The notes: generated by a model from the sequence alone, not told the origin. 64,000 nt of DNA from Geobacteraceae bacterium (GCA_013336525.1 JAAXTM010000012.1:1-64000); one strand, 5' to 3'. Shown: positions 1-11,119, counted from the first letter of the stretch. A program made the numbers and translations.

Positions 1-121
1 CAACGTCGCTATGACAATCAAACTGATTACCCCGATCGCAATGGACGATGGTCTGCGTTTCGCCATCCGCGAAGGTGGCCGTACCGTCGGCGCAGGCGTT
101 GTAGCTTCAATTATTGAATAA
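1..121 (+). CDS. tuf: Elongation factor Tu, C-terminal fragment
   Basis: The open frame from base 2 encodes the last 39 residues of EF-Tu, including the typical end [19 protein letters not shown], and stops with TAA at 119-121. EF-Tu delivers aminoacyl-tRNA to the ribosome. The gene begins outside the window. Its position 24 bases before rpsJ matches the fused str-S10 arrangement of many bacteria. Confidence 0.95.
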   Translation, partial: NVAMTIKLITPIAMDDGLRFAIREGGRTVGAGVVASIIE

Positions 122-145
122 ATAAGATACGTTACGAGGTTAACA

Positions 146-454
146 ATGCAGAGCCAGAAGATTAGAATTCGCCTTAAAGCATATGATCATAAACTCCTTG
201 ATGTTTCTGTTGGAGAAATAGTCGATACAGCAAAAAGAACTGGCGCACGCGTCGCTGGCCCAATTCCATTGCCGACTGTAATAAATAAATATTGTGTTCT
301 GCGTGGACCTCATGTTGATAAAAAGTCCCGTGACCAGTTTGAAATCAGAACTCATAAGCGTCTGATTGATATACTAGACCCTACACAGCAGACTGTTGAT
401 GCCCTCATGAAGCTGGATTTATCTGCCGGCGTTGATGTAGAAATCAAACTGTAA
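146..454 (+). CDS. rpsJ: 30S ribosomal protein S10
   Basis: This 102-residue protein has the usual S10 length and the familiar [14 protein letters not shown] start. S10 sits in the head of the small subunit and, in well-studied bacteria, also joins NusB in transcription antitermination. A GAGG ribosome site lies just before the ATG. It is the first gene of the S10 block, directly after tuf. Confidence 0.98.
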   Translation: MQSQKIRIRLKAYDHKLLDVSVGEIVDTAKRTGARVAGPIPLPTVINKYCVLRGPHVDKKSRDQFEIRTHKRLIDILDPTQQTVDALMKLDLSAGVDVEIKL

Positions 455-482
455 CTGCTACTACGACTGAATAGGACTGAAT

Positions 483-1112
483 ATGATGAAAGGTATCATC
501 GGAAAAAAACTTGGCATGACCCAGATATTTCTTGAAGACGGAACAAGAGTACCTGTAACTGTAATTCAGGCGGGTCCTTGTTATGTTGTTCAGAAAAAGA
601 CTGCTGATGTTGATGGATATTCAGCAGTACAGGTTGGCTTCGAGTCGATCGCTGCTTCTAATGCTAACAAGCCGTACCTCGGACATTGTACTAAATCGGG
701 CCATGGTGTATTCAGGCATCTGCGTGAATTCAAAAATGAGCAGGTAGATGCAATGAATGTAGGTGATGAAATCACAGTTGGCGAATTCTCTGTCGACGAT
801 GTGATTGATGCAACCGGCACCAGCATTGGTAAAGGTTTTCAGGGTGTTATGAAGCGCTATAACTTCAAGGGCGGTCGCGCCTCTCACGGTTCGCGTTTTC
901 ATAGAGCGCCTGGTTCCATCGGTGCTTCTGCAACACCTTCACATGTTTTCAAAAATAAAAAAATGCCTGGTCAAATGGGTAACGCTAAAGTCACCGTACA
1001 GGGGCTTAAGATTGTACGTGTTGATGTAGCTGATAATCTACTCTTGATAAAGGGTGCTGTACCCGGACACAAGAATTCAATTGTTATGATCAAAAAGAGT
1101 GTTAAAGCTTAG
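483..1112 (+). CDS. rplC: 50S ribosomal protein L3
   Basis: L3, up to 209 residues, starts with [13 protein letters not shown], a signature of the family. The conserved central stretch [15 protein letters not shown] and the GQMGN motif near the peptidyl transferase centre are present. Two ATG codons are adjacent at 483 and 486; the second may be the real start given the AGGA site upstream. It is an early 50S assembly protein, second in the S10 block. Confidence 0.97.
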   Translation: MMKGIIGKKLGMTQIFLEDGTRVPVTVIQAGPCYVVQKKTADVDGYSAVQVGFESIAASNANKPYLGHCTKSGHGVFRHLREFKNEQVDAMNVGDEITVGEFSVDDVIDATGTSIGKGFQGVMKRYNFKGGRASHGSRFHRAPGSIGASATPSHVFKNKKMPGQMGNAKVTVQGLKIVRVDVADNLLLIKGAVPGHKNSIVMIKKSVKA

Positions 1113-1130
1113 TATTTCGGGAGTTTGTGT

Positions 1131-1754
1131 ATGCCTTCAATAGCAGTTTATAATATGAACAAACAACAGGTCGGTGAAGTTCAATTGTCCGATGATGTGT
1201 TTGATGTTGAAGTAAGAGAGAGTCTTGTACACCAGGCACTTCGTATTCAGCTTGCTAACCGGAGAGCCGGAACAGTTGCAGTCAAGAATCGTTCTGCAGT
1301 TCGCGGCGGCGGTAAAAAGCCATTCAAGCAGAAGGGCACTGGTAATGCACGACAAGGCTGTAGCCGTGCTCCTCAATATCCTGGCGGTGGTGTTGCCTTT
1401 GGTCCACAACCAAAAATATATAACCTTAGTATGAATAAGAAGGCCAGATGTGCTGCCCTCTGTTCGGTTCTAACGTATAAACTGCAGACGAATAACATAA
1501 CTGTTCTGGATAAAATAGAATTCGATAAAGTATCAACTAAAGACTTTGTTAGTTTTCTGAGTACATTCGATCTTAACAAGTCCTTGATTGTAACAGATGA
1601 TCTTAATAACAATCTGTTTTTATCAGCTCGGAATGTGCCGCATATAAAAATGTTAAAGCATGATGCCCTTAATATTCACGACATGCTTAAATATAAGCAC
1701 ATAATATTCACAGAGGGATCTGTAATATCAACCGAAGGAGTATTGCAAAAATGA
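1131..1754 (+). CDS. rplD: 50S ribosomal protein L4
   Basis: I chose ATG 1131 rather than the TTG at 1125 because GGGAG lies seven bases before it and L4 proteins begin close to MPSIAVYN. The 207-residue product carries the loop motif [15 protein letters not shown] that lines the exit tunnel. In enterobacteria L4 also represses its own operon; whether it does so here cannot be seen. It overlaps rplW by four bases. Confidence 0.97.
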   Translation: MPSIAVYNMNKQQVGEVQLSDDVFDVEVRESLVHQALRIQLANRRAGTVAVKNRSAVRGGGKKPFKQKGTGNARQGCSRAPQYPGGGVAFGPQPKIYNLSMNKKARCAALCSVLTYKLQTNNITVLDKIEFDKVSTKDFVSFLSTFDLNKSLIVTDDLNNNLFLSARNVPHIKMLKHDALNIHDMLKYKHIIFTEGSVISTEGVLQK

Positions 1755-2035
1755 ATATTTACTCCGTAATTAAAAAGCCGCATGTAACTGAAAAAACATC
1801 TTTAGGCTCAGATTCGAACAATACGGTTGCTATTATTGTTGATAAAGATGCAAACAAAATCGAGATTAAACAGGCTGTAGAGAATCTGTTCAAAGTCAAA
1901 GTTGCTGATGTTCGCACTGTAACGGTGGCTGGCAAGGTTAAACGCTCTGGCAAAACACTTGGCAAACGTTCCAACTGGAAAAAAGCATATGTTAAGCTCC
2001 AGGAAGGGCAATCAATAGATTTCTTTGAAGTCTAA
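1751..2035 (+). CDS. rplW: 50S ribosomal protein L23
   Basis: A 94-residue L23 with the typical [11 protein letters not shown] start and the basic loop [20 protein letters not shown]23 lies at the tunnel exit and is the docking point for trigger factor and SRP. Its ATG overlaps the rplD stop (ATGA), so the two are probably coupled in translation. Confidence 0.97.
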   Translation: MNIYSVIKKPHVTEKTSLGSDSNNTVAIIVDKDANKIEIKQAVENLFKVKVADVRTVTVAGKVKRSGKTLGKRSNWKKAYVKLQEGQSIDFFEV

Positions 2036-2056
2036 CTAATACGTTTGGGGTTCACA

Positions 2057-2881
2057 ATGGCAATCAAAAGCTATAATCCAACTTCAGCTGGGCGCAGACA
2101 TCAAACATGTTCTACGTTCGATGAAATAACTAAAACTACTCCCGAAAAATCCTTGCTAGTTTCGCTTAAAAAAAGCGGTGGCAGGAATGCAAATGGTCGT
2201 ATTACTTCTCGTCATCAGGGTGGCGGTCACAAACAGAAATATCGTATTATCGATTTCCGTCGTGACAAACGTAGCATCCCAGCTACAGTTGCTAGTATTG
2301 AATATGATCCGAATCGTAGCGCCCGTATTGCGCTACTGAATTATGCTGATGGTGAAAAACGCTATATTCTTGCTCCACTTGATTTGAAGGTTGGCGATGT
2401 TATCATTAGTGGTCCTGAAGCCGATATCAAACCAGGTAATTCATTACCTTTACGTGCGATTCCGCTTGGTACTGTTATTCATAACATTGAATTAAAGATT
2501 GGTAAAGGCGCTCAGTTGGCCAGAAGTGCCGGTACTTTCGCCCAGCTTATGTCTAAAGAAGGCAAGTATTCACAGGTTAAGCTGCCTTCCGGTGAAGTAC
2601 GTCTGGTGCTTCAGGATTGTTACGCTACAATCGGGCAAGTTGGTAATACCGACCATGAAAATATAAACATCGGTAAAGCCGGCCGTTCACGCTGGCTCGG
2701 TAGACGTCCAAAAGTCCGAGGTGTAGCAATGAACCCAGTTGACCATCCACATGGTGGTGGTGAAGGTCGTACTTCAGGTGGACGTCATCCTGTTACACCT
2801 TGGGGTATACCAACTAAAGGCTACAAAACTCGTACTAATAAAACTTCTGATCGCTTCATAGTTAAGAAGCGTAGTAAATAA
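2057..2881 (+). CDS. rplB: 50S ribosomal protein L2
   Basis: The start is placed at ATG 2057 ([14 protein letters not shown]), giving 274 residues, the normal L2 length. The TTG at 2045 in the track is only an upstream in-frame codon and overlaps the likely GGGG ribosome site. The highly conserved [13 protein letters not shown] motif with the functional histidine is present. L2 helps subunit joining and peptidyl transfer. Confidence 0.97.
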   Translation: MAIKSYNPTSAGRRHQTCSTFDEITKTTPEKSLLVSLKKSGGRNANGRITSRHQGGGHKQKYRIIDFRRDKRSIPATVASIEYDPNRSARIALLNYADGEKRYILAPLDLKVGDVIISGPEADIKPGNSLPLRAIPLGTVIHNIELKIGKGAQLARSAGTFAQLMSKEGKYSQVKLPSGEVRLVLQDCYATIGQVGNTDHENINIGKAGRSRWLGRRPKVRGVAMNPVDHPHGGGEGRTSGGRHPVTPWGIPTKGYKTRTNKTSDRFIVKKRSK

Positions 2882-2903
2882 TTCGTTGAGAGGCTGAGAT
2901 ATT

Positions 2904-3182
2904 ATGGCACGTTCGATAAAAAAAGGTCCATTTATTGATGACCACCTGAACAAAAAAGTTCTCGCAGAAGGTCCTAATTCTAAAAAAATTATTAAGACCT
3001 GGTCACGCCGCTCAACAATCAGCCCTGATTTTATCGGGTGTAGTTTTGCGGTACATAACGGTAAAAAATTCATTCCTGTTTTTGTAACTGAAAATATGGT
3101 TGGTCACAAAATGGGTGAATTCGCTCCAACTAGAACATTTCACGGTCACGCCGCTGATAAAAAGAGTAAAGTCAAGAAGTAG
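2904..3182 (+). CDS. rpsS: 30S ribosomal protein S19
   Basis: The 92-residue protein begins [12 protein letters not shown] and contains [17 protein letters not shown], both typical of S19. It binds the head of the 30S subunit next to S13 and contacts the A-site tRNA region. It lies in the usual place between rplB and rplV, with a GAGAGG-like ribosome site. Confidence 0.97.
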   Translation: MARSIKKGPFIDDHLNKKVLAEGPNSKKIIKTWSRRSTISPDFIGCSFAVHNGKKFIPVFVTENMVGHKMGEFAPTRTFHGHAADKKSKVKK

Positions 3183-3196
3183 TAAGGGAGCTTATA

Positions 3197-3532
3197 ATGG
3201 AATCCAACGCTAAACTCTCATCTGTACGCCTTTCACCACGCAAAACACGTCTAGTTGTCGATCTCGTGCGTGGGAAAGGTATTCAAGATGCATTGAATAT
3301 CTTGCAGTTTATGCCTCAGCCTTCAGCCAAGCTTGTATCTAAGCTTCTTAAGTCTGCAGTTGCTAACGCAGAGCAAAAAGGCGTATCTGATGTAGATCGC
3401 CTGATTGTAAAAACAATTTATGTTGATGGTGGTGCTGCACTTAAACGTTTTGTTCCTCGTGCAATGGGGCGTGCCAGCAAAATACGTAAGCCTACTAGTC
3501 ATATTGCTGTAACCCTTTCAGACTCGAAATAG
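3197..3532 (+). CDS. rplV: 50S ribosomal protein L22
   Basis: A 111-residue L22 with the conserved [17 protein letters not shown] start, the hairpin region that enters the exit tunnel, and the [16 protein letters not shown] end. A GGGAG ribosome site precedes the ATG. Mutations in this hairpin are known to give macrolide resistance in other species; nothing unusual is visible here. Confidence 0.97.
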   Translation: MESNAKLSSVRLSPRKTRLVVDLVRGKGIQDALNILQFMPQPSAKLVSKLLKSAVANAEQKGVSDVDRLIVKTIYVDGGAALKRFVPRAMGRASKIRKPTSHIAVTLSDSK

Positions 3533-3554
3533 TTTTATTACGTGGAGGTGTAGG

Positions 3555-4187
3555 TTGGGACAAAAAATTAATCCGATTGGTTTCAGGCTCGGTGTTACAA
3601 AAACTTGGGACTCAAAATGGTACGCTGAAGCTGATTATGCAAAGCTGCTTCATGAAGACCTTGCTATTCGTAAATTTCTAAAAAAACGTTTGTACAGCTC
3701 TGGTGTCTCTAAAATCGAGATTGAGCGTGCTGCAAACAAATGTAAAATAAATATTTTCACTGCAAGACCTGGCCTTATCATCGGTAAGAAGGGTTCTGAA
3801 GTTGAAACGATCAAAAAAGAACTTGCTTTGATATCTTCTAAAGAGATCTTCATTACTATAAATGAAGTTCGCAAGCCTGAACTTGATGCTCAACTTGTTG
3901 CTGAAAACGTTGCCCTGCAGTTAGAACGACGCATAGCCTTCAGGCGAGCTATGAAGAAAAGCGTTACTTCGACACTCAAATTCGGCGCAAAGGGTATTCG
4001 AATTACCTGTTCCGGTCGTTTGGGAGGCGCTGAAATGTCTCGTACAGAGTGGTATCGTGAAGGAAGGGTTCCTCTTCATACACTGCGTGCTGATATTGAT
4101 TATGGCTTTGCCGAGGCAAAGACAACATATGGTCTGATTGGTATCAAAGTGTTGATTTTCAAGGGCGAAATTCTGCCTGGTAAGTAA
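3555..4187 (+). CDS. rpsC: 30S ribosomal protein S3
   Basis: S3 of 210 residues beginning [14 protein letters not shown]. Translation starts at TTG 3555, with GGAGG ten bases upstream and no better ATG nearby. The KH domain motif [14 protein letters not shown] and the C-terminal [18 protein letters not shown] are clear. S3 forms part of the mRNA entry site and its helicase centre. Confidence 0.97.
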   Translation: MGQKINPIGFRLGVTKTWDSKWYAEADYAKLLHEDLAIRKFLKKRLYSSGVSKIEIERAANKCKINIFTARPGLIIGKKGSEVETIKKELALISSKEIFITINEVRKPELDAQLVAENVALQLERRIAFRRAMKKSVTSTLKFGAKGIRITCSGRLGGAEMSRTEWYREGRVPLHTLRADIDYGFAEAKTTYGLIGIKVLIFKGEILPGK

Positions 4188-4219
4188 TTCTTTATATTGC
4201 ACAATAGGAGCACGTATCG

Positions 4220-4642
4220 ATGTTAATGCCGAAACGGGTAAAACATAGAAAACAGATGAAGGGTCGTATGTCCGGTAAGCCCTGTAGAGGTATTGAACTC
4301 TCTTTTGGCGAATATGGTCTGCAAGCAACTGAATGCGGGTGGCTTGATTCTCGCCAGATTGAAGCGGCCCGTATTGCAATGACCCGCTATATTAAGAGGG
4401 GTGGTAAAATATGGATTCGTATTTTTCCAGATAAACCACTTACAGCTAAACCCGCCGAGACCAGGATGGGTAAAGGAAAAGGTTCTCCGGATTCCTGGGT
4501 TTGTGTTATAAAGCCTGGTGTCGTGTTGTACGAGATGGAAGGCGTTACAGAAGAGATTGCACGTGAAGCTCTTCGTTTGGCCGCCCATAAACTGCCCCTT
4601 TCTACCAAGTTTATTTCCAGGGGGGATGTCCATGAAGCCTAA
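4220..4642 (+). CDS. rplP: 50S ribosomal protein L16
   Basis: The protein of 140 residues starts [16 protein letters not shown], as L16 proteins do, so ATG 4220 is preferred over 4226. L16 stabilises the A site and is a late 50S assembly protein. The last 11 bases overlap rpmC, whose start codon lies inside this gene. Confidence 0.97.
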   Translation: MLMPKRVKHRKQMKGRMSGKPCRGIELSFGEYGLQATECGWLDSRQIEAARIAMTRYIKRGGKIWIRIFPDKPLTAKPAETRMGKGKGSPDSWVCVIKPGVVLYEMEGVTEEIAREALRLAAHKLPLSTKFISRGDVHEA

Positions 4643-4835
4643 TGACCTTAGAAAAATATCAGCTGAAGAGCTGTCAAAAAAACAGTCTGAATTTACTCAG
4701 GAACTCTTTAACCTTAAGTTTCAGCTTCATACCGGCAGACTTGAGAACACTTCCAAGCTGAAGAACCTTCGTAAGAATATTGCTAGAATTAATACCATTC
4801 TCACCGAGAGTAAGGCAGGGGGAGTTACTAAATGA
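4632..4835 (+). CDS. rpmC: 50S ribosomal protein L29
   Basis: The track extends this frame to 4518, but that part is a shadow of rplP. The true start is ATG 4632 with a GGGGGA site just upstream, giving 67 residues ([17 protein letters not shown]...). It is a small two-helix protein near the tunnel exit. It overlaps rplP at its start and rpsQ at its end (ATGA). Confidence 0.96.
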   Translation: MKPNDLRKISAEELSKKQSEFTQELFNLKFQLHTGRLENTSKLKNLRKNIARINTILTESKAGGVTK

Positions 4836-5089
4836 GTGAACGCGGTCATAGAAAAACACAGGTAGGTGTTGTTGTGAGCGATAAGATGGAAAAGACTGTT
4901 GTTGTTAAAGTCGACCGTCTTGTCAAGCACAGTGTCTACAGTAAGTATATTAAGCGTAGTGTAAAATATAAAGTTCACGATGAGCTCAATAGTTCTAAAG
5001 TTGGCGATCGTGTACAGATTATTGAATGCCGCCCTTTGAGTAAGGACAAACGCTGGAGCCTTAAGCAGATAATTGAAAGTATCTCTTAG
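4832..5089 (+). CDS. rpsQ: 30S ribosomal protein S17
   Basis: An 85-residue S17 with [18 protein letters not shown] and the OB-fold stretch ending [18 protein letters not shown]. It is a primary binder of 16S rRNA. The start overlaps the rpmC stop by four bases, suggesting translational coupling. Confidence 0.97.
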   Translation: MSERGHRKTQVGVVVSDKMEKTVVVKVDRLVKHSVYSKYIKRSVKYKVHDELNSSKVGDRVQIIECRPLSKDKRWSLKQIIESIS

Positions 5090-5107
5090 TATAGGGAGTA
5101 ACATCTA

Positions 5108-5476
5108 ATGATTCAAATGCAGACAGTACTTGACGTAGCTGACAACTCTGGTGCAAAAAAGTTATTTTGCATCAAAGTCCTTGGCGGCTCTAAAAGAAAA
5201 TATGCAAGCGTCGGTGATATCATAGTTGCATCTGTTCGTGAAGCTATGCCGAATTCAAAGGTTAAAAAAGGCGATGTAGTCAAAGCTGTTGTAGTCAGGA
5301 CTGCAAAAGCTTTAGGTCGCCCAGACGGGTCTTATATCCGTTTTGATGACAACTCAGGTGTTGTTATCAACAATGCCAAGGAACCGGTTGGTACTCGTAT
5401 CTTCGGTCCGGTAGCCAGAGAATTGCGTGCTAAAAAGTTTATGAAAATTATTTCTCTTGCACCGGAAGTACTATAA
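5108..5476 (+). CDS. rplN: 50S ribosomal protein L14
   Basis: A 122-residue L14 beginning [18 protein letters not shown] and ending REKKF-type [15 protein letters not shown], both conserved. It contributes to intersubunit bridges. A GGGAG site precedes the ATG. First gene of the classical spc block, with normal neighbours. Confidence 0.97.
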   Translation: MIQMQTVLDVADNSGAKKLFCIKVLGGSKRKYASVGDIIVASVREAMPNSKVKKGDVVKAVVVRTAKALGRPDGSYIRFDDNSGVVINNAKEPVGTRIFGPVARELRAKKFMKIISLAPEVL

Positions 5477-5494
5477 AAATATCGGAGAATGATG

Positions 5495-5815
5495 ATGCAA
5501 GTCACGAAACCTCATGTCAACAAGGGCGATACCGTAATGGTAATTGCTGGTAAAGAAAAAAGCAAAACTGGCAAAATTCTACAGTTACTGCCCAAGAAAA
5601 ACGGTGTAATTGTTGAAGGTCTTAATTTAGTCAAGCGCCATGTGAAAGCTAAAGGAAATGAAGCTGGTGAAATTAAGGAGAAGGAAGCACGAATTCATAT
5701 CTCCAATGTTATGCCATTTTGTTCAAAGTGTTCCAAAGCGGTAAGGACTAGCAAAAAGATTTTGGAAAATGGCGAAAAACAACGTGTTTGTGTAAAGTGT
5801 GGCACAGCACTTTAA
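5495..5815 (+). CDS. rplX: 50S ribosomal protein L24
   Basis: Three ATG codons run in a row at 5489, 5492 and 5495. The third is chosen because CGGAG lies seven bases before it; the product is then 106 residues. The KOW motif region [19 protein letters not shown] is present, and a CSKC...CVKC pair near the C-terminus suggests a zinc-binding form of L24. It is an assembly initiator of the 50S subunit. Confidence 0.95.
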   Translation: MQVTKPHVNKGDTVMVIAGKEKSKTGKILQLLPKKNGVIVEGLNLVKRHVKAKGNEAGEIKEKEARIHISNVMPFCSKCSKAVRTSKKILENGEKQRVCVKCGTAL

Positions 5816-5840
5816 GAATTACTTTGGAGGAATTTATCTA

Positions 5841-6380
5841 ATGTCTCGTTTAAAAGATATATATTCATCAGAAATCGTTCCCAAGCTTCTTAATGACTTC
5901 AGTTACAAGTCTTGTATGCAAGTACCGCAGATCAAGAAAATTGTCGTCAATATGGGTTTAGGTGAAGCAATCCAGAATGTGAAGATACTCGATTCTGCGA
6001 CTACTGAGCTTGGTCTGATAACTGGTCAAAAATCAGTTATTACAAAAGCTAAGAAGTCTATAGCAACGTTTAAACTTCGCGAAGGTATGCCAATTGGTTG
6101 TATGGTTACTCTTCGTCGTGATCGTATGTATGAATTCCTTGATCGCTTGATCAATGTTTCGCTTGCCAGGGTACGCGATTTTAAAGGCATTTCAGGTAAA
6201 GCATTTGATGGTAAGGGTAATTATACGCTCGGTATCAAAGACCAACTAATTTTCCCTGAAATCAATTATGATAATGTTGATAAAATTAAGGGAATGAATA
6301 TCACGATTGTAACAAGTGCTAAGACAGACGAAGAAGGTAAAGCACTTCTCAAGTACCTGGGCATGCCGTTCAGGAACTAA
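5841..6380 (+). CDS. rplE: 50S ribosomal protein L5
   Basis: The track start at 5799 lies inside rplX. ATG 5841 follows TTGGAGG at a normal distance and gives 179 residues, the standard L5 length. Motifs [12 protein letters not shown] and FRLREG-like [16 protein letters not shown] are conserved. L5 binds 5S rRNA and contacts P-site tRNA. Confidence 0.97.
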   Translation: MSRLKDIYSSEIVPKLLNDFSYKSCMQVPQIKKIVVNMGLGEAIQNVKILDSATTELGLITGQKSVITKAKKSIATFKLREGMPIGCMVTLRRDRMYEFLDRLINVSLARVRDFKGISGKAFDGKGNYTLGIKDQLIFPEINYDNVDKIKGMNITIVTSAKTDEEGKALLKYLGMPFRN

Positions 6381-6397
6381 GATATCTGGAGGATTCT

Positions 6398-6583
6398 GTG
6401 GCAAAAGTATCAATGATTATTAAGTCTCAACGTACACCAAAGTTCAAGGTTCGGCAGCACAATCGTTGCCCGGTATGCGGTCGTCCTAAAGCGTTTTATC
6501 GCAAGTTCGAGATGTGCAGAATTTGTTTGCGCAAGTATGCCTCGTCTGGCCAGATTCCCGGTGTGATAAAATCGAGCTGGTAA
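6398..6583 (+). CDS. rpsN: 30S ribosomal protein S14, zinc-binding short form
   Basis: This 61-residue S14 starts at GTG 6398 behind GGAGG. It has the two CxxC pairs (CPVCG and CRICL) of the C+ zinc form; the longer zinc-free form lacks them. The protein binds late in the 30S head. It stands alone between rplE and rpsH as expected. Confidence 0.96.
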   Translation: MAKVSMIIKSQRTPKFKVRQHNRCPVCGRPKAFYRKFEMCRICLRKYASSGQIPGVIKSSW

Positions 6584-6626
6584 CAAAAAAGACACATATA
6601 GATAAAGAGACAGGAGCACATTCACC

Positions 6627-7025
6627 ATGTCCATGACAGACCCAATTGCTGACATGCTTACCAGAATAAGAAACGCAAACATGGTAAAGCACCAAAAAGT
6701 TGACATTCCATCGTCCAATATGAAAGTTAGTATTGCTAATGTATTAAAGCAAGAAGGCTTTATAAAAAACTATAAGGTTATTTCTGATAACCTTCAGGGT
6801 GTACTCCGTGTTTATTTAAAGTACATTGATGAAAAAGATAGCGTTATAAATGAGATTAAACGTGTTAGTAAACCGGGTGGTAGAGTTTATGTCAAGTCCG
6901 AGGACATTCCTTTAGTGAAGAGCGGGCTCGGAATTGCAATTATATCCACATCAAAGGGTATCATTACGGATAATGTTGCTCGTAAGTCCGGTGTTGGCGG
7001 CGAGTTGATCTGCACTGTCTGGTAA
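6627..7025 (+). CDS. rpsH: 30S ribosomal protein S8
   Basis: S8 of 132 residues, starting [18 protein letters not shown] and ending [22 protein letters not shown], both family signatures. S8 is a primary 16S rRNA binder and the translational repressor of the spc operon in E. coli. AGGAG precedes the start. Confidence 0.97.
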   Translation: MSMTDPIADMLTRIRNANMVKHQKVDIPSSNMKVSIANVLKQEGFIKNYKVISDNLQGVLRVYLKYIDEKDSVINEIKRVSKPGGRVYVKSEDIPLVKSGLGIAIISTSKGIITDNVARKSGVGGELICTVW

Positions 7026-7050
7026 TAATAGCGACAAGGAGTGCTTTTAG

Positions 7051-7590
7051 ATGTCTAGAATAGGTAAATTGCCAATAGAAGTACCAAAGAGTGTAAAGAT
7101 TACTCTTACTGATTCAGTTCTGTCGGTAGTAGGTCCTAAGGGGTCTTTGACACGTCAGATTATGCCTGTAGTTTCACTTAATATCAGTGATACTGCTATT
7201 GAAGTAATGCGGGTTGATGATTCAACTGCCGCACGATCTGCTCATGGCCTAACGCGCACTTTGATCAATAATATGGTTGTAGGTGTTACTAACGGTTTTC
7301 AGAGAGATCTTGAGATCAATGGTGTAGGTTACCGTGCCGAAGTCAAGGGCAGTGACCTTGTACTTGCTCTTGGTTATTCCCACCCTGTAAACTTTCAAAT
7401 TCCTGATGGTATTTCCATTGATGTTGAAAAGATGACTAAGTTATCAGTTAAGGGATTTGACAAGGAGTTGGTTGGACAAACCGCTGCAAAGATCAGATCA
7501 TTCCGTCGTCCTGAGCCTTACAAGGGTAAAGGGATTAAATATGCTGACGAGACTATCCTAAGAAAAGCTGGCAAAACCGGCAAGAAATAG
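7051..7590 (+). CDS. rplF: 50S ribosomal protein L6
   Basis: A 179-residue L6 ([15 protein letters not shown] start, [16 protein letters not shown] near the end). It has two repeated domains and sits near the sarcin-ricin loop, where translation factors bind. Good AAGGAG site; nothing unusual. Confidence 0.97.
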   Translation: MSRIGKLPIEVPKSVKITLTDSVLSVVGPKGSLTRQIMPVVSLNISDTAIEVMRVDDSTAARSAHGLTRTLINNMVVGVTNGFQRDLEINGVGYRAEVKGSDLVLALGYSHPVNFQIPDGISIDVEKMTKLSVKGFDKELVGQTAAKIRSFRRPEPYKGKGIKYADETILRKAGKTGKK

Positions 7591-7608
7591 TCTTTATAAG
7601 GAGATTTT

Positions 7609-7974
7609 GTGGCTAAGACAGCTATTAAGACAATTACTAGACTTAAACGTCAAGTTCGAGTTAGAAAAAAAGTTCGTGGCACAACTGCACGTCCGCGTCT
7701 GAATGTATTTAAGAGTGCGCGCCATATTTATGCGCAGTTAATTGATGACACAAATGGTACGACTCTTGTTGCTGCATCAACGTTGTCCGTTGCAGCGCAG
7801 GATCTTTCAAATACCGGCAATGTTAATGCAGCATCACTTGTCGGCAAGGAAGTCGCCAGGCTTGCTCTTGCCAAAGGTGTTTCGTCTGTAGTTTTTGACC
7901 GCAATGGTTTTCTCTATCACGGCAGGATCAAAGCGCTCGCTGATTCAGCCCGCGAAGCCGGGTTGAACTTTTAA
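7609..7974 (+). CDS. rplR: 50S ribosomal protein L18
   Basis: L18 of 121 residues with [18 protein letters not shown] and the end [24 protein letters not shown]. It binds 5S rRNA with L5. The start is GTG 7609, preceded by AAGGAG. It is followed by rpsE as in most bacteria. Confidence 0.97.
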   Translation: MAKTAIKTITRLKRQVRVRKKVRGTTARPRLNVFKSARHIYAQLIDDTNGTTLVAASTLSVAAQDLSNTGNVNAASLVGKEVARLALAKGVSSVVFDRNGFLYHGRIKALADSAREAGLNF

Positions 7975-7992
7975 GCGTACGGGAGGTTTTCT

Positions 7993-8481
7993 TTGAGTAG
8001 GATTAATCCAGCAGAATTAAATTTGAATGACAGAGTTGTTCATATCAGTCGTGTTGCCAAAGTTGTTAAAGGTGGGCGTAGATTTAGTTTTTCCGCATTA
8101 ATAGTTGTTGGCGACGGCAATGGTTATGTAGGTTATGGGCTTGGTAAAGCTAACGAGGTTCCTGAAGCTATCAGGAAGGGCGTAGAACAGGCTAAAAAGA
8201 ATCTTATTAAAGTTCCAGTGAATTCTAACCAAACCATTCCTTTTGAAATAGAAGGTAAATTTGGTGCAGGTCGTCTTCTTATGAAGCCCGCTTCACCTGG
8301 TACCGGAGTTATTGCCGGTGGCGCTGCTCGAGCAATATTCGAGGCTGCAGGTATTAATAATATTCTCTCAAAATGCTTAGGTTCTAATAATCCACACAAT
8401 GTTATAAAAGCGGCTTTTCAGGGACTCCAGCGCCTTAAAACTCCGGAAGAGATTGCAGCTCGTCGTGGCATTACTGAATAA
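7993..8481 (+). CDS. rpsE: 30S ribosomal protein S5
   Basis: S5 of 162 residues. The start is TTG 7993 behind GGGAGG. The double-stranded RNA-binding region ([21 protein letters not shown]) and the [15 protein letters not shown] motif are intact. S5 contributes to decoding accuracy and mRNA unwinding. Confidence 0.97.
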   Translation: MSRINPAELNLNDRVVHISRVAKVVKGGRRFSFSALIVVGDGNGYVGYGLGKANEVPEAIRKGVEQAKKNLIKVPVNSNQTIPFEIEGKFGAGRLLMKPASPGTGVIAGGAARAIFEAAGINNILSKCLGSNNPHNVIKAAFQGLQRLKTPEEIAARRGITE

Positions 8482-8505
8482 TCTTTATTACGTGGGGAAA
8501 CAATT

Positions 8506-8682
8506 ATGAGTAGTCTGATTAAGATCACACTTACAAAAAGTACTATTTGTACTCCTAAAAAACATCGTGCTGTAGTAGCTGGCCTTGGTTTGTCTAAACT
8601 AAACCAAACCGTTCAGCGTCAAGACAGTCCTCAAATCAGGGGCATGATCAATAAAGTCGGTCATCTGTTGACCGTTGAATAG
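8506..8682 (+). CDS. rpmD: 50S ribosomal protein L30 (not in ORF track)
   Basis: I read this gene directly in the gap between rpsE and rplO. ATG 8506 follows GTGGGGA and opens a 58-residue frame: a start rich in I/L/T (SLIKITLTKST), then LGLSKLNQTV and the end MINKVGHLLTVE. These features and the location identify L30. It is simply too short for the track threshold. Confidence 0.95.
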   Translation: MSSLIKITLTKSTICTPKKHRAVVAGLGLSKLNQTVQRQDSPQIRGMINKVGHLLTVE

Positions 8683-8700
8683 ATAAAGGGGTTGACTTTC

Positions 8701-9144
8701 ATGGAACTTAACAATCTAAGGCCTTCAATCGGGTCGACAAAAAACAGAAAACGTATCGGACGTGGTACCGGTTCCGGACACGGTAAAACTGCAACTAAAG
8801 GTCATAAGGGTCAAAAAGCTCGTTCCGGCGGAAGCATTAAAGCTGGATTCGAAGGTGGCCAGATGCCTTTACAGCGCCGTTTGCCTAAGCGTGGTTTTAC
8901 TCCGCTTGACCGCGTTGTGTTTTCCCTTGTGAATATCAGCCAACTTGACGTCTATGAATCTGGTTCAGTAGTTGATGCTTTATCACTTGTCTCTAAAGGA
9001 CTTATTAAATCCGATCGTTTCGCTGTTAAAATTCTTGGTAATGGAGATATTACCAAGTCTCTGAAAATATCAGCAAATAAGTTCAGCCAGTCTGCAAAAG
9101 ATAAAATTATCGCTGCTGGCGGCAGTGTCGAGGAGATTGCATAG
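8701..9144 (+). CDS. rplO: 50S ribosomal protein L15
   Basis: ATG 8701 ([12 protein letters not shown]) is preferred over the track TTG at 8692, because AAAGGGG ends nine bases before it. The 147-residue product has the glycine- and lysine-rich N-terminal tail [19 protein letters not shown] of L15. The stop TAG shares one base with the secY GTG. Confidence 0.96.
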   Translation: MELNNLRPSIGSTKNRKRIGRGTGSGHGKTATKGHKGQKARSGGSIKAGFEGGQMPLQRRLPKRGFTPLDRVVFSLVNISQLDVYESGSVVDALSLVSKGLIKSDRFAVKILGNGDITKSLKISANKFSQSAKDKIIAAGGSVEEIA

Positions 9145-10451
9145 TGTTTGAAGCTCTCCAGAATATATTTAAGATTCCTGAGTTGAAAAAACGTGTTTTA
9201 TTTTCTTTGGGAATGCTTGCGGTATATCGTGTCGGTTGTCATATACCGACACCTGGAATTGATAGAATTGCACTCTCACACTTTTTTAAGCAGTCTCAAG
9301 GGACTCTCTTGGGACTTTTTGACATGTTTTCCGGTGGTGCATTAGAACGTTTAACCGTTTTTGCTCTCGGCATTATGCCTTATATATCTTCTTCAATAAT
9401 TTTTCAGCTTCTCACTGTAGTTGTGCCAGCTATTGAGAAATTATCTAAAGAAGGTGAGGCCGGTCGTAAAAAAATTATTCAATATACTCGTTATGGTACG
9501 GTAGTATTAAGTATTGTTCAGGGTATGGGCGTTGCGGTTGGACTTGAGAGCATGCGCGGACCCGCCGGTGAGTTAGTAGTCCCTAGCCCAGGTTGGGGCT
9601 TTCGAGTTTTAACTGTTATTACGCTGACAGCCGGTACAGCTTTTGTAATGTGGCTTGGTGAGCAGATGTCTGAAAAAGGTATCGGCAATGGAATCTCTCT
9701 GATTATTTTTGCCGGTATTGTTGTTAATATACCATCTGCACTTGTCAATACAGCAAAGCTTGTGAACGCTGGCCAACTTTCTCTGTTTGTTCTTATATTT
9801 GTTTTGGCAATCATGTTTGCAGTCATTGCAGTCATCGTTTTTGTTGAACGCGGACAGAGGCGCTTGTCAATTCATTATGCCAAGAGAGTTGTTGGGCTAA
9901 AAACTTTTAACGCTCAGACTTCTCACTTACCTTTAAAAATCAATATGGCCGGGGTAATTCCGCCAATATTTGCATCATCAATTATAATGTTCCCGGCAAC
10001 TATTGCAAATTTTATCAATATACCTTGGGTGCAGAATGCCGCCAAGAGCTTGTCTCCCGGTAATTTAATCTACAACATCTTTTTCGTTGCTTTTATTGTC
10101 TTCTTCTGCTACTTCTATACGGCTGTAACTTTTAACCCTATTGATGTGGCTGAGAACATAAAAAAACAGGGTGGTTATATTCCTGGAATACGTCCAGGGA
10201 AAGAAACATCAGATTTTATTGACACTGTGCTCACAAGGCTGACTTTTGCCGGTGCTGTATATATTTCAATTGTATGCGTATTGCCATCCATTTTGATTGG
10301 CAAGTTTAATCTTCCATTTTATTTTGGTGGCACTGCACTTTTGATCGCTGTAGGTGTCGGTATGGATACGGTTTCTCAGATTGAGTCACACCTTATTACC
10401 CGAAACTATGAGGGTTTTCTCAAGGGTGTGCGTATCAAAGGGAGACGTTAA
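9144..10451 (+). CDS. secY: Protein translocase subunit SecY
   Basis: This 435-residue membrane protein forms the Sec translocation channel in the inner membrane. About ten hydrophobic segments are visible, together with the conserved TPGID plug region, [14 protein letters not shown], the cytosolic loop [14 protein letters not shown] and the C-terminal KGVRIKGRR. Translation starts at GTG 9144, overlapping the rplO stop by one base. Co-transcription with ribosomal genes and adk is the usual arrangement. Confidence 0.98.
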   Translation: MFEALQNIFKIPELKKRVLFSLGMLAVYRVGCHIPTPGIDRIALSHFFKQSQGTLLGLFDMFSGGALERLTVFALGIMPYISSSIIFQLLTVVVPAIEKLSKEGEAGRKKIIQYTRYGTVVLSIVQGMGVAVGLESMRGPAGELVVPSPGWGFRVLTVITLTAGTAFVMWLGEQMSEKGIGNGISLIIFAGIVVNIPSALVNTAKLVNAGQLSLFVLIFVLAIMFAVIAVIVFVERGQRRLSIHYAKRVVGLKTFNAQTSHLPLKINMAGVIPPIFASSIIMFPATIANFINIPWVQNAAKSLSPGNLIYNIFFVAFIVFFCYFYTAVTFNPIDVAENIKKQGGYIPGIRPGKETSDFIDTVLTRLTFAGAVYISIVCVLPSILIGKFNLPFYFGGTALLIAVGVGMDTVSQIESHLITRNYEGFLKGVRIKGRR

Positions 10452-10453
10452 CT

Positions 10454-11119
10454 GTGAATGTTGTTCTCTTTGGGCCTCCTGGGTCTGGAAAAGGAACTCA
10501 GGCCCAGTTTATTGTTGAGCGTTATGGCATTCCGCAGATATCAACCGGAGATATGTTGAGATCTGCTGTGAAAGCCAAAACGCCGCTCGGTAACGCAGCT
10601 AAGTCTGTAATGGATGCTGGTGGTCTGGTTTCTGATGACATTGTTCTTGGATTAGTTAAAGAGCGTGTGTCTCAGGAAGATTGTACATCTGGTTTTATTT
10701 TAGATGGGTTTCCTAGGACTATTCCACAGGCGGATGCTCTTATCTCATTGTTGGATGGAATTGGTAAAAAGATTGATTTAGTCATATCCTTGGATGTTGA
10801 TAGCAAGGAGCTTATTAATAGGTTGTCGGGAAGAAGAACGTGTCCAGCGTGTGGTAAAGGTTTCCATATTATATATGACAAGCCTGTTCGTGAGGGTCTC
10901 TGCAATAACTGTGGTACTCTTCTTGTACAGCGTGATGATGATTCCGAGAATACTGTAATCAACCGGCTCAGTGTATATGAGCTTCAGACATCGGCACTTA
11001 AGTCGTATTTTAAAGATTTAGGTATTCTTTATAGTGTATCTGGAAGCGGGTCTATTAGTGATATCCAGTCTCAGATAGCCGCTATTATAGATGCTGGTGG
11101 TGTTGGTGATCGTTCTTAA
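10454..11119 (+). CDS. adk: Adenylate kinase
   Basis: Adk interconverts AMP, ATP and ADP. The 221-residue protein starts at GTG 10454, three bases after secY. The P-loop GPPGSGKGTQ is at residues 7-16, followed by the AMP-binding region QISTGDMLR and DGFPRT. The long LID domain carries CPAC...CNNC, four cysteines typical of zinc-stabilised forms. The end overlaps map. Confidence 0.97.
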   Translation: MNVVLFGPPGSGKGTQAQFIVERYGIPQISTGDMLRSAVKAKTPLGNAAKSVMDAGGLVSDDIVLGLVKERVSQEDCTSGFILDGFPRTIPQADALISLLDGIGKKIDLVISLDVDSKELINRLSGRRTCPACGKGFHIIYDKPVREGLCNNCGTLLVQRDDDSENTVINRLSVYELQTSALKSYFKDLGILYSVSGSGSISDIQSQIAAIIDAGGVGDRS